Assembly (NCBI GenBank): GCA_963693085.1
Contig: OY856413.1
Span: 749,300,056-749,364,055, forward strand
Origin: Alisma plantago-aquatica
Taxonomy: Eukaryota > Streptophyta > Magnoliopsida > Alismatales > Alismataceae
DNA length: 64,000 nucleotides
Direction of reading: 5' to 3'
The translations under genes and the position numbers were made by a program. Of this stretch, positions 1 through 10,981 are shown one piece after another. The notes under the pieces are model-generated. The model searched no databases. It saw only the letters and a program-made list of their open reading frames with translations, and was not told the DNA's origin. The first letter of the stretch is position 1; each line of letters begins with the position of its first letter.

Positions 1-83
1 ATTTTTTAGTGTTTTCTGCTAATAAGTTGTTAATCTCTTTTCCGCAGTTTGTTTGGAGTTATCTTGTTTCATCGTGGTGTGGC
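1..83 (+). repeat. 3' end of the 5' LTR of element A
   Basis: These bases match 8757-8845 closely, including the shared run that begins ATTTTTAGTGTTTTCT. The LTR proper should end a little further on. In the sister element B the order is GTGTGGCA, then GGGGCATCACA, then a degraded tRNA-Met primer site. Here GTGTGGCA is joined directly to TGAGCTTTAG, so the LTR terminus and primer site are missing. Confidence 0.8.
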
Positions 84-177
84 ATGAGCTTTAGATTTGC
101 TGAGTCTACAGGGAAACAACACTAGGGTTTGTGTCTATTCTAGTATCCTCTAGTCTGTCTTATAGTCACTTCTACTT

Positions 178-1410
178 ATGCAGAAGAAGAAGAAAAGATG
201 AAAGATGTCTAGAGAACACGAATAACATGTTGTTGAGAGAAGTGTTATTGCACTAGACAATGGTGCAAAGAACCAGACACATGAAGATCGGGTGCCTGAA
301 GTCCCCCAGTTTGACCCTTCCATGATAGAAAACCCTACCTTTCAATCACTTTTTGGGCAGTTTATGGCAACGATGACTCATATGGTGGATAGGATGCCTG
401 CACCTTAGCCTAGTGCACCTATTCCCCTTATCAAATATTCAAGTAATGGGAAGACTTTTGAGCGACTTCATCATGTTGGGGCAGTAGAGTACAATGGAAC
501 GCTGACTGAGCTTGTGAAGGCCTTTAAGATCTTGTGTATCGATGAATAGGATAAGGTGAAGGATGTGGTGTACCTCCTGAGAGGGAGTGTTGGCCATTGG
601 TGGACCATAGAGGAGGAGAAGAGACCTGGTGTGGTGGTTGGATGGGAAGAGTTTTGACGAGAGTTTGTTAGTCAGTACTTCCCATGAACATATCTGGATG
701 AGAAGATCAGTCAGTTCGAGAGGATTCAATAAGGGTACAGGACGATCAATGAGTATGAGGCACAGTTTATGGAGTTGTTGAGGTTTTATCTTCACATGGA
801 TATGATGAAAGATGAGAGGATTCATTATTTTGAGAAGGGGTTGAATGTTGAGTTGTCTACCCCAGCTGCTACTTTGGAGAACCGAGAGAGGTTTGCTGCA
901 TTTCTGGAGTCTTTTCAAAGGATAGAATGATCTATGAAGGATAAGTGAGAGGAAAGTACCGAGAAGCAGTCTGCAAAGTTTCAAGGGCAGTCCTCAGGTG
1001 GCTTGAAGAAGCCAAGGTTTTCTGCACTGCCAGCATCACAGAGGTTCAGTGCTTCGACACAGTGGTCACCAAGCAAGGGCAGAGGTTGTAGTTTTCTGCC
1101 CTCAGGAGCCCAGAGTGTTGCATCAATATTAGTGATTGGACCACCTAGGTCTTGGTATGATAACTAAACGTGTTACAAGTGTCAACAAGTTGGCCATACT
1201 AGACAGTTCTGTCCAGTGAAGGATGATGAAGTAACCCAACAACTGAAGTAGAGCCAGTAGGGCCCACAGAGATAGAAGAATAGTGGTGTAGGAGGACGAG
1301 GATGTGGCCAAGAATCCCAAGTTGGATCATCTGCTTAGGGAAGAAGAGGACGGGGATGAAAATAGGCAACAACTAGATTCTACGCGATGAGTCAGCAGGA
1401 GGCAGTGGTC
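178..1410 (+). pseudogene. gag remnant of element A
   Basis: This is a degenerate capsid/nucleocapsid reading frame. From the ATG at 178 one frame can be followed through the Retrotrans_gag-like domain (motifs such as HWWTIEEEK near 595 and INEYEAQFMEL near 750) to a CCHC zinc knuckle of form CX2CX4HX4C at 1171-1212. It is interrupted by many stops, among them TGA, TAG and TAA codons where CGA, CAG or CAA would fit the family, as in EEF-stop-REF near 650 and DE-stop-DK near 547. Gag would package element RNA in cytoplasmic particles, but this copy cannot make a full protein. Longer open frames on the opposite strand here are shadows. Confidence 0.85.
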
Positions 1411-1419
1411 AAACCGTGA

Positions 1420-1836
1420 GTGGTGACAAGTCAGATGGACTTATTTCATTCTGATTTGTTTTCTTCTTGCTTTATATCTATTTTGGTTGACTCGGGTGCT
1501 ACTCACTCTTTTATCACACAGGAAGTGCTTAGTAGTTGTTCTTTTCCTATTAGTCATATAAAGAATAGCTTATTTCTAGAAACCCCGTTGGTCAATTCTG
1601 TAGTGTTGCAGGATGTGTGTCCTTCCTATGTTCTCTCTTTTACAGGACGTAACATTCAAGTGGATGTTATACCACTTGACATGCATGGATTTGATGTGAT
1701 CCTAGGGATGGATACTCTAGAGAAGTATGGAGTAGTCTTGGATTGTAGTTCCAAGCAAGTAACATTTGTAGATGGTAGTGAGACGTAGAACTTCCAAGGA
1801 TATAGGAAGATTCTCTCAACGTATCTTGTATCAGCT
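1420..1836 (+). pseudogene. aspartic protease remnant of element A
   Basis: An open stretch of about 120 codons encodes a retroviral-type aspartic protease. The catalytic signature VDSGATHSF lies at about 1486-1512 and the second conserved block (GFDVILGMDTL) near 1690-1720. It is in frame with gag upstream and reverse transcriptase downstream, as expected for a chromovirus single polyprotein. A stop at 1786-1788 ends the open frame. The protease would cut the Gag-Pol polyprotein during particle maturation. This copy is isolated between stops and is inactive as part of a polyprotein. Confidence 0.85.
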
Positions 1837-3290
1837 ATGGTGGTGAGGAAGCTTCTTAGACAAGGTTCTGAGGTGTTTTTGGCACACGTGGTGGATACAG
1901 AGGTGAGGATTCTTAGTATCCAGGATGTACCAGTGGTTAGAGAGTTTGAGGATGTGTTTCCTAAAGAGTTTCTAGGTGTTCCCCCACCTCATGAAATTGA
2001 TTTTGAGATAAATCTAGTTCTTGGTACATAGCTCGTAGCTCAGATACCATATAGGATGGCACTGACAGAGATAGCAGAGTTGAAGAGATAGTTGCAAGAA
2101 CTGCTTGACATAGGTTTCATCAAGCTGAGTATGTCACCATGGGGTGATCCAGTGTTGTTTGTGAAGAAAAAGGATGGGTCTATACAGTTGTGCATATATT
2201 ATAGACAGTTGAACAAGGTCACGATAAAGAATAAGTATCCTTTTCCAAGGATAGATGATATGTTTGATTAGTTTCATGGTACAAGCGTGTTCTCAAAGAT
2301 AGATCTATGGTCAGGCTATCATCAGTTGAGGATCAAGAAGGATGACATACCAAAGTCAGCTTTTAGAACGATGTATGGTCACTATGAGTTTTTGGTTATG
2401 TTGTTTGGGTTGACCAATGCACCAACAGTGTTCATGGATTTGATGAATAGAGTGTTCTCATTGTTCCTAGATTAGTTTTTGGTTGTCTTTATAGATGACA
2501 TCTTGATATATAGTCAGGACAGTCAGCTACATAAATAGCACCTGCATCAGGCATTGACAGTGTTGAGATAGAACTAGCTCTATGCTAAGTTTAGCAAGTG
2601 TGAGTTCTGGTTGAGGAAGGTAGCTTTCGTGGGGCATGTTATATCTATAGAAGGAGTATGAGTGGACTCTAAGAAGGTAGAATCTGTGACAGAATGGGAG
2701 AAGCCGAAGACACCGATAGAAATGTGTAGTTTCTTAGGTTTGGCAGGCTACTACTGAAGGTTCATCAAGGACTTCAGCATTATCGCCCTACCCCCAACTA
2801 AGTTGACAAGGAAAGGTGTCATTAATTTGGGACGACAGGTGTCAACGTGCCTTTTAGACATTAAAGTATAAGCTGACAAGTGCACCAATTTTGGTTTTCC
2901 CGAGTAAGGAAAAGGATACATCATCTTTTATGACGCATCCAGGCATGGTTTGGGATGTGTGTTAATGTAGGACAAGCAAGTAGTCTCTTTTGCTTCTAGA
3001 AAGCTTAAGAAACATGAGAAGAATAATTCAACCCATGATCTGGAGTTATCTATAGTTGTTCATGCCTTGAAGATTTGGAGGTACTACCTGTATTGGGAGA
3101 AGTGTCAGATCTTCACATATTACAAGAACCTAAAGTATATCTTTTCATAATAGGAGTTGAATATGAGGCAGTGCCGTTGGATGGAGTTGATTAAATATTA
3201 TGATTGCACAATTGAGTACCATCCAGGAAAGGCAAATGTTGCGGTAGACACCTTGAATAGGAAATCTTCATCTGTGGATAGAGGACAGTT
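1837..3290 (+). pseudogene. reverse transcriptase and RNase H remnant of element A
   Basis: Reverse transcriptase motifs are readable in order: [11 protein letters not shown] near 2165, [13 protein letters not shown] near 2300, [15 protein letters not shown] near 2405, and the catalytic FIDDILIYS near 2490-2515. RNase H follows with FYDASRHGLG near 2926-2955 and EYHPGKANV at about 3214. In-frame stops occur around 2030, 2088, 2269 and 2473. Around 2828 the family reading shifts to frame 2 and by 2926 it is back in frame 1, so two small indels compensate each other. These enzymes would copy element RNA into DNA. Numerous stops make this copy dead. Confidence 0.85.
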
Positions 3291-3419
3291 GAGTTCTTTG
3301 ATGTCTCACAAGAGACACATGTTGGCCTCTTTGCGACAAATGAATGTCAAGTTGGAAGTCTCTTTGTTATCCGGTTTTTTGTCACACTTACAAGTGAAGC
3401 CTACGTTGAGACAATAGAT

Positions 3420-4809
3420 CAAAGAAGCTCAACAGATATATATTGTGATACAGTAGATTAGATCAGAGTTTGGCGGTGAGAAGCGTGATGTTTTTCATGA
3501 GACAGCAGACAAGATAGTGTGTTATCATCATAGGATAGTAGTTTATGATGTGGATAATCTGAGGAAGATGGTGCTGGAAGAGGGTCATACATCTATGTAT
3601 GCTATGAATCCAGAAAGTACTAAGATTTACCACAATCTAAAGGATATGTATTGGTGGCCAGGATTGAAGAGAGATGTATCTAAGTTCATTGTAAAATGTG
3701 TTGTGTGTGAGCAAGTCAAGGCTGAGCATCAGAAGCATGCAGGGACGTTGCAACTGTTTCCTATACCTCAGTGAAAATGGGATAATGTGACCATGGACTT
3801 TGTGGTTAGTCTACCTAGGATAGACAAAGGTTACTGTTTCATTTGGGTGATCATCGACAGGTTGACCAAGTCATCTCATTACCTTCCCATAAAGACAACG
3901 TTCACAGCAGAGAAGCTTTCTCAAATCTATGTTGATCAGATAGTGCATCCGCACAGTGTCCCAGCTACTATCAATTATGATAGAGGTCCTCAGTTTATAA
4001 GTCATTTTTGGGAGCAACTACAAATAGCTTTAGGTACGCAGTTGAATTTCAGCACTGCTTTCCACCCATAGATAGATGGTCAGTCTGAAAGGAACATTCA
4101 GATCTTGGAGGACTTGTTGAGGGCTTGTGTTCTTTAATTCTCAGGAAGTTGGGATTTACACCTCAGTTTGATAGAGTTCACCTACAATAACAGCTATTAG
4201 AGAAGTATTGACATGGCACCATATGAGGTGTTGTATGGGAGACTTTGTAGGTCTCCTTTGTGTTGGTATGAAAGAGAGCTTGTGCAGTAGACGATGGAGA
4301 AGATCAAAGTGATATAGCAATAGTTGAAAATAAAACAGGACAGACATAAGTCATATACCGACAATAATCACAGACCTTTGGAGTTCCAAGTGGGAGACAA
4401 ATCATATATGAATGTCTCTCCTTGGAAATGTGTTTTGAGGTTTGGGAAGAAGGGCAAGTTGGCTCCCAGGTTTATGGGACCTTACCCAGTTGTGGCACAT
4501 GAAGGGAAGGTGGCCTATAAGTTATAGTTTCCACCGGAGGTTCACAGGTTGCATCTATTGTTCCATGTTAGTATGTTGAGGAAGTGTCGCCCAGATATAG
4601 AGGCAGTGTTGCAGCCTGTGGAGCTGGAGCTTGATGAGGATATGGCTTATGTGGAGGGCTCGGTGTTGATCCTTGATTGGAGGGTGAATAAGTTGAAGAG
4701 GAAATACCTTGTGCTTGTGAAGGTTCTTTGGCATCATCGTGGTGTTGAGGAAGCCACGTGGGAGCTCGAAGAGGAGATGAGGAGGAAGTACCCTTCTCTT
4801 TTCTCTTAG
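3420..4809 (+). pseudogene. integrase and chromodomain remnant of element A
   Basis: The HHCC zinc-binding region is at 3517-3774 (the ...CVVCEQVK... pair near 3700). The catalytic core follows at 3787-4110, with the first aspartate in TMDFVVSLPR and the second in INYDRGPQFISHFW near 3970-4015. The GPF/Y-like segment (RFMGPYPVVAHEGKVAYKL) is at about 4468-4527. The tail 4549-4809 ends in a chromodomain with VKVLWHHRGVEEATWE followed by a stop. A chromodomain after integrase is the hallmark of chromoviruses and is thought to steer insertion toward marked chromatin. Stops are present at about 3415, 3772, 4068 and 4135-4330. Confidence 0.85.
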
Positions 4810-5556
4810 GATTTTGGGGGTGAAATCCATGTTAGGGGTTTATAGCTTATAAGGACCCTGACCCACGTTTTGGGCTAACCCTATTTGTTTTTCTTAAGTG
4901 AGGTGCTTATCTCCTTGCTCTAAATATCTAAGATGTAATTAGGACATGTTGGAGGTTTGTGCTCCTTGTTTGAGCCTTGTTGCTTGATGTTTGTGTTTTG
5001 TGGTGAGGTTTTGGTGCAACTTGCAATTTACTCAGAGTAGGGGTTGATGTGCAAGTTTTCCAGCTCTAGAGTGTTCCTTCTCTCTCTTGGAATCATCTAG
5101 AGGAGAGAGAAAGTTTTGGGCGCCTTGTTTTGGCCTTGGTTGAGTGGTGACATCCTTGGTGATGTTTTGGGTACATGTTTGAAGTGTGCTTTACTCTTTA
5201 GAGTGTTGTCTCAAGCATGAGAGCCTTGGTGAGACCCTATATCAGTTTGATGTTGCCTTGAGAAGGCTTGGTATCGATTGAGGGTGTCTTTATGGACATC
5301 CTATCGATTTGTGGCACCTTGAGGATCACCATATCAAGTTTTGGTGACCCTAGAGGAGTGCCATATCATCTTGTGACCTAGGGTTTCATCCCTATTGGTT
5401 TGGATGAGTGTGTCGAACTTGACCTTCCTTAGTGGCCAAGTTGGTGAGACTTAGGTTCTATCACCTTGTTGCATGGTTTGGCATGTGTCCCATCTTATTG
5501 CACAAGTGTCTTCAAGCTCTAAGGTGGTGACACCTTCCCCTTTCTCTCTCTCATCG

Positions 5557-5559
<3 letters not shown>

Positions 5560-5634
<75 letters not shown>
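5560..5634. repeat. (TA)n microsatellite
   Basis: About 75 bases of alternating TA with one CA interruption near 5609. It lies inside the 3' LTR of element A. It produces a spurious Ile-Tyr repeat reading frame on the minus strand that should not be annotated. Confidence 0.97.
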
Positions 5635-6557
5635 TTCTCATGCAAGTGAGCCCTTTTAGCAATCCTTGCTTTCTCTCCTTGGTGGCCGACCTTGAGCTTG
5701 AAGAATCCTCTTCCTTGGAGCTTGGTGGGTGAACTAGAATCTTGTGGGGCCCTCTTTCATCTTCTTTCTTGGTAAGCCATGGTTTTCTAGACTTCCTTCT
5801 CTTCTTCTTTCTTCTTTTTGGCCATGGACCTTTGCACCTTCTTTTCTCTCTTTTGCTTTCTTGACCATGGTCCTATCTTCCTTCTTGGAGGTGTGGTGGA
5901 GATCGAGCTAGGAGGATCTTCTTCTACCTTGAGCTAGGGAAGGTTGGAGCTTGACCTTGGAGCTTAAAGCTTGGTGGTTGTTCTTGAGGCGGGCTACATA
6001 ACTCTAACCCTACTTTGTTATTATCACTTTTCTACTTGTTATCTTGCTAGTTGCTCTTAGCTTGACTTTGCTTGCATGCTAGTAGCTTTTCTTGGTAGAT
6101 TTCCATTTTGTTTTGATAATGGAACTATGTTAAGTTTCTGCCATGAGACACACCTTTCTTTTCCTTGGTAGTATCGTCATCTTGAGGTATAAGATGACTA
6201 AATTGATATGAGTTGCTCTTTGCAAACCGATATAGCATGCTAATTGATATGCTTGCAACTCGACATGCCTTGTCTAGACCGATATGCTTCTTATGATGTG
6301 GCTTGTCATGATCTCATGATGGTTAGGGAAGAAGAGTGTTGAGTCTCCATGCTTCTAGTTGAGTGTGGAAACCGACATGGGTAGCCCTAATCTAATATGC
6401 ATGTGCAATTTGACACCCCTTGTAACCCAATACTCCTTAGTCGACACATCTTGATTAAAGGAGAGAAGCATCTTCCTTGAGGTCCAATTAATATCACCAA
6501 CCCTAATGGTCGATATCCTATGGAGGTCTCTGTGGACGATCCACAATGGGGTACATA

Positions 6558-6707
6558 GGATGATACCCTAGTTGAGTGGGTAGGATGATACCCTAATGGA
6601 TGGTGAGGCTGACACCCTAGTTGAGTGGGTAGGTTGATACCCCCAAAGGATTGTGAGGCTGATACCCTAGTTGAGTGGGTAGGTTGATACTCTAAGGGAT
6701 GGTGTAA
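6558..6707. repeat. 49-50 bp minisatellite, 3 units
   Basis: Three tandem units begin near 6561, 6610 and 6660, each containing CCCTAGTTGAGTGGGTAGG followed by a second GATACYCTAA-like motif. Each unit therefore carries two GATACCC cores. The array sits within the LTR of element A and belongs to a wider stretch (6230-6900) dense in ACCGATA-type motifs. Confidence 0.85.
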
Positions 6708-7335
6708 CCGATACACCTTCTCTTGTACCTCTAAACTGATATCCTTTGTTGTTTCTTGGCCAACACACTCTCATTTAGGTGTTGTGCCCGATGCAAGTAA
6801 TGATAAACCAATACCATATCTTAGTGTGGTGGTCGATACACTACTTTAGTGTGGTGGTTGATACCCTAACCCTAACCGATACCCCTGTGTGGGGTAGTGA
6901 TGCATCTTTTGATGTTAGGGTTACATGGTGAGATGTAATAACCTATGGTGATGGTTGAGACATACCATGTTGATGTTGGTGTTTCATGGTGATGATGTGA
7001 TATCCTATGGAGAAATTGTACACATTATGTGAAGGTTATGTTTCTAAACCACATTAGATGTTTTATTATAATAATGAGAAACATGCTTCTATGTCTGATA
7101 ACATGCCCCATAATGATGAAGGAAGTGATGATCTAAAGATAGTTGATGATCCAACCTTGCAAACCCTAATAGGGTAAAGTGAAACCCTAACTGTTATGAT
7201 TTGAAATGCATGATGTGAATGTATAACATGAATTCTATTAGATGATGATGCTTTTCCTTCTTGTTATCAGTTTCTAACCATGCAGCTAATACTGATTGAT
7301 GTACATAGCTAGGTATGAGCTATGGTGGTTACGAT

Positions 7336-7486
7336 GTGATGGACATGTGGTCCTTGTGATGGAAATTAGTCCTTGTGATGGACAAGTGGTCCTTATGATG
7401 GACATTGGTCCTTGTGATGGACATGTGGTCCTTGTAATGGACATGTGGTCCTTGTGATGGATATTGGTCCTTGAGATGGACATATA
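7336..7486. repeat. ~20 bp minisatellite, about 8 units
   Basis: Tandem units of consensus GTGATGGACATGTGGTCCTT, varying between 18 and 20 bases, run for about 150 bases inside the 3' LTR of element A. The opposite strand has a repetitive open frame (CPSQG repeats) that is an artefact of the array. Confidence 0.9.
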
Positions 7487-8845
7487 AGTGATAATAGGGA
7501 TAAAGTGATGGTGTGATTCGATAAGTTATGGTGATGAGTCATACCCTAATTTGGTAGATCTTGTTTAGAAATTGTACATTGTAACTTGATTGATGCTTAA
7601 AGATGTTAAATTGATCTAATTAATCAAGTGAAATCAAATAGTGTAGTTGCCCTGTGCCATAGATCCATTCTAGTGTCATCCTTTTTGCTAGATGGTGAAA
7701 CGAGTTTAACTTGGACTACATATTTTTTAATATGTGATGTACAAGTCAAGTAATGCCTTGTATCCTTAATACATGATGTGTGAGACGGCCATGCCTGAGC
7801 CGATATCAGTGAGATATGGATGGCCATGCGTGAGCCACTCCTTTTGTTAGAACGGCCATGCGTGAGATTGTTCTTCTAGCATTGTACCTATACCAAGGTG
7901 GGCTAGTTATGTTTATATATGTGGATGGCCATGCGTAAGCCAATCCCTAATCTTGGATATATGCCAGTGTTGCAGTTGGCTGATATGTCTCTGTAACATT
8001 TTCTCTTGTGCAGACCAAGAGGTGTGGTGAGGTCGTGGATTCCAACTCTTCCATTAGACCTTGTGTGGCACTAACTTTGACTATATACATATAGTGGTTG
8101 GTTGGATTTGGATGGTACGATTCCAATCCTTAGGGCATAATAAATATGTAATCAGTCATGTAATATCATTGTATTGGATCAAATACAAAAACATTGCTTG
8201 AGGCCTTGCTTGATCTTTATACAATGTTGTTGGTAAAACATATACATGTTCTTCATATTACTTTTAAATAATTAAGATGTTTCATAATTCATCAATAGTT
8301 TCCCTTCCTATTATTTATACTGTTGCTCAGTTTATCTTATCTGTGATAATAATAAAGTTGGCGGAGAGTTATATCTCTCGTTGGGACTGTGTGTCTCACC
8401 CCGTTGGTTAACAACCATTTTAGGTGGACAAGCACGAGGAAGTAGAGATCGTGTAGGGGAGGTTGAGTAGCAACTAGAGTTGCATTAGCTGATAAGGTTG
8501 GAAGTGTTAGTGGTTGTCTTTGTTGATAGAGACCTAGAGTCGTCCCTGTACACTCAGGTCTTTGGGAACATTTTGTAGGTGTTTTGCGAACATGTTATCT
8601 TTATGAGCCTTTGTATATCAGAATGATGGAATCATGTACATGCATTTTGGAATAATTCTTTCATTACTAGTTGACAACAAGCCTTATAATGCTTTGAGGC
8701 ATGAAAGTACTCATGTGTACAGGTTCTTGCTATATGGTTGTTTTATGAAAAAGTTTTTAATTTTTAGTGTTTTCTACTAATAAGTTGTTAATCTCTTTTC
8801 TACGGTTTGTTTTGAGTTATCTCATTTCATCGTGGCACGGCGCGA

Positions 8846-9412
8846 TAGGAGCGGTTGAGTTTGTAACTTGACTGATGAACAACCTGTAATGAATTTTACA
8901 AAACGACTTTTATGTGATCAAATGTTTAAATTAAGTGTCCCTAATTTTTTCTTATCTTAGTTAAAAGTCGTATCAACAATACAAATGATTATAAAAATAA
9001 TCTAAGGTGATTTGGGTGTTTTCTAAAATGTGCATTTGCATTGCTTTAGACTTGAACTAAAATAAGCTAGGGCTTGATTGATTTGAACTTTTCATGTGCC
9101 TAATACCTGAAATCAATCTCAAACAAACATATTTGATACATATGAATAGAATGGTTAAGTCATTATCAAAATATGGACAATGTGTAACACTTAGGCCAAC
9201 ATATACTACAATAAGGCTTCCACTTGTGTGGAGTGCGGAATTAGTGCACTGCTTTTGGTTAAACTTAGAAGTTATTCTTTTAAGATTTTTCTTGGTGTGA
9301 CATTTGGAGCCCCATCACCTACCATGTAGAAAAGTGAGTTGATGAAATGGATGACATGGAACATAATTCACACATAATCCAAGTCATTCATGCAAATAAA
9401 GTAGAATGATAC
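8846..9412. other. unassigned spacer between elements A and LARD
   Basis: AT-rich sequence between the end of element A and the left LTR edge of the next element. The 68-codon open frame at 9094-9300 resembles nothing I recognise and is probably chance. No RNA gene or repeat was seen. Confidence 0.5.
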
Positions 9413-10873
9413 TATCTAGACCTCTCTTTTGATCAACATAATAGCCAAACATTAGAGAAAATCCCAGACCCTAAAGCCAAATTATGAAGTAAAACAACTA
9501 ATTCTCAGAAAATGTGATTAACACAATATTTGAAATACACAAATAAGTTTTTCTTCTTTCCTTTCTTATAAAACCTCATTAACAATGTCACACTATCACA
9601 AAACTTATTCAGGTCCATTTTAACCATAATCTAAATCTTATTAGTCATGTGCAGTTCAGTTTACTTCAATTACATGTGCATGAAAGAACAAACTCTACAT
9701 AATACCCATCCCGGGAAAGAGATTGTATAGGGACATTCTATTCTATCCAGATTATCCTTCTATTTACATCTTATTTGTCACAACCTCTCTGTTGGATAGA
9801 ATTATATCTAAAAACATTTGAAACAACCTCATGAGACTCATATAGAGCCCTTGTGAGTGGATATCTCCCACTCAATCTAGGTACATGCATCCGCATCAAA
9901 CTAAGTATAATGAACTTAAAAGAAACTTGCATATAATAAATGTCTAGAAGATAGTTCTAATAACTAGTCAAATCTATTTTATGATAATAATCAAATTAAT
10001 CAGATAAGGTAAACACATAGACCAAATCCAACATTTAAACATCTTTTAGTGCATGTCTATGAACAACCCAATATATGTTACTTAATTTAGAATAACAATC
10101 CATTAGTACGAGTAACACGTCAAGATCTAAACATCTAAAAACCATACATAACAATAACATCATGTTTGTGACACTCCACCAGTCAGACCATGAACACATC
10201 TTGTAGTCCTAAAGATGAAGTACACATAAGACATGTTTACCAGAAAAGACTATTCAAATGACAAGTAAAACCAAATCATATTCAGAGTGGATATAAAATC
10301 TCAACATCAACTGCATGTTAACATCATTGATCAGATTCCAAACTAGACAATTAAGGATATAGAAATAGATTGTCTTTATAAAAGAATGATTAGTTTCTAC
10401 AACAATAAGAATATCCAATGGTAGTAGATTTATCAGCTAGTAGAAAAAGGAATGTAACAACATATAACTCATATTCTACATGGAATGACATCTTTTATTC
10501 ATTTGACCTGAAGCTACTTGGCTTGTACCTCACCAAGTAGAAGTCGCCACGTGTGATTCTCATGTTAATGACTCATTGTCACTATCTTAGGATTTAGCCA
10601 ACCATCCAAAGATATCAACAACATACCATGGTCCACCATAGGGTTGTCTAAAGATGTTCATGTCCTCATCTCATAAATACAAGATAGGAACCAACAAAAT
10701 AGTATATAACATATCATCACTGCATATCACATATCATCATATTTTACATGTTTCATAGTTTTCATTTCATCATAGTCTAATCCTCATGGACATAGGCTTT
10801 CACAGTAAGGATTTAGGGTCATAGCTACTACAGATGAGTCACTTCAAAATTCTAGTGGTCTAACCTTTAAGGT

Positions 10874-10981
10874 GTCTAACGGAAGACACTAAGATGGTTA
10901 GACACTCAGTTTGTTAACGAGAGGTCCTAGGAACGAGCACAGGCCACGGGATGAATAGAATGGCCAATTTTTTTAAAAAAA
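10874..10981 (+). mobile_element. short tRNA-derived SINE insertion with 11-bp target duplication
   Basis: A 108-bp insert is flanked on both sides by ACCTTTAAGGT (10863-10873 and 10982-10992). The sister LTR has a single copy at about 16707-16717 and no insert, which gives a clean empty site. The insert has an A-box-like GATGGTTAGACACTC near 10893, a degraded B box (GGTCCTAGGAACGAGC) near 10923, and ends in a run of seven T followed by A residues. This matches the layout of plant tRNA-derived SINEs, although it is short. Insertion after the LARD's own insertion follows from the empty site. Confidence 0.75.

Larger units (their letters stand above)
1..8845 (+). mobile_element. Tekay/Del-like Ty3/gypsy element A, decayed
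   Basis: An LTR retrotransposon read on the plus strand. The window opens in the last ~83 bases of its 5' LTR; the same sequence recurs at 8757-8845 as the end of the 3' LTR. Between them lie gag, protease, reverse transcriptase, RNase H, integrase and a C-terminal chromodomain in Ty3/gypsy chromovirus order. Almost the whole coding region keeps one frame (frame 1) from 178 to 4809, so decay is mainly by stop-creating substitutions, with at least one compensated frameshift pair near 2780-2920. The primer-binding site expected after the 5' LTR has been lost in a small deletion near position 84, judged against the related minus-strand element at 63.6 kb. Clade assignment rests on the chromodomain and on domain similarity recognised by eye. 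Confidence 0.9.
4848..8845 (+). repeat. 3' LTR of element A (~4.0 kb)
   Basis: The LTR starts at a decayed TATAAGGACCC; the intact start in the sister element B reads TGTAAGGACCCTGACC. It is preceded by the G-rich GTTAGGGGTTT at the end of the interior, a polypurine-tract-like stretch. It ends near 8845 in sequence matching the first 83 bases of the window. Collinear, reverse-oriented similarity to 39075-42513 confirms the family; for example the segment around 8095-8260 matches 39420-39625 inverted. The LTR contains a TA microsatellite, two minisatellites and many ACCGATA-type short motifs, listed separately. The terminal bases are diverged, so the end is good only to about 10 bases. Confidence 0.8.

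Noticed and set aside
439..984. 181-codon minus-strand frame over gag of element A
   Set aside because: Shadow of the plus-strand gag remnant; no domain on that strand.
5451..5645. Minus-strand open frame of Ile-Tyr repeats
   Set aside because: It is the translation of a (TA)n microsatellite.
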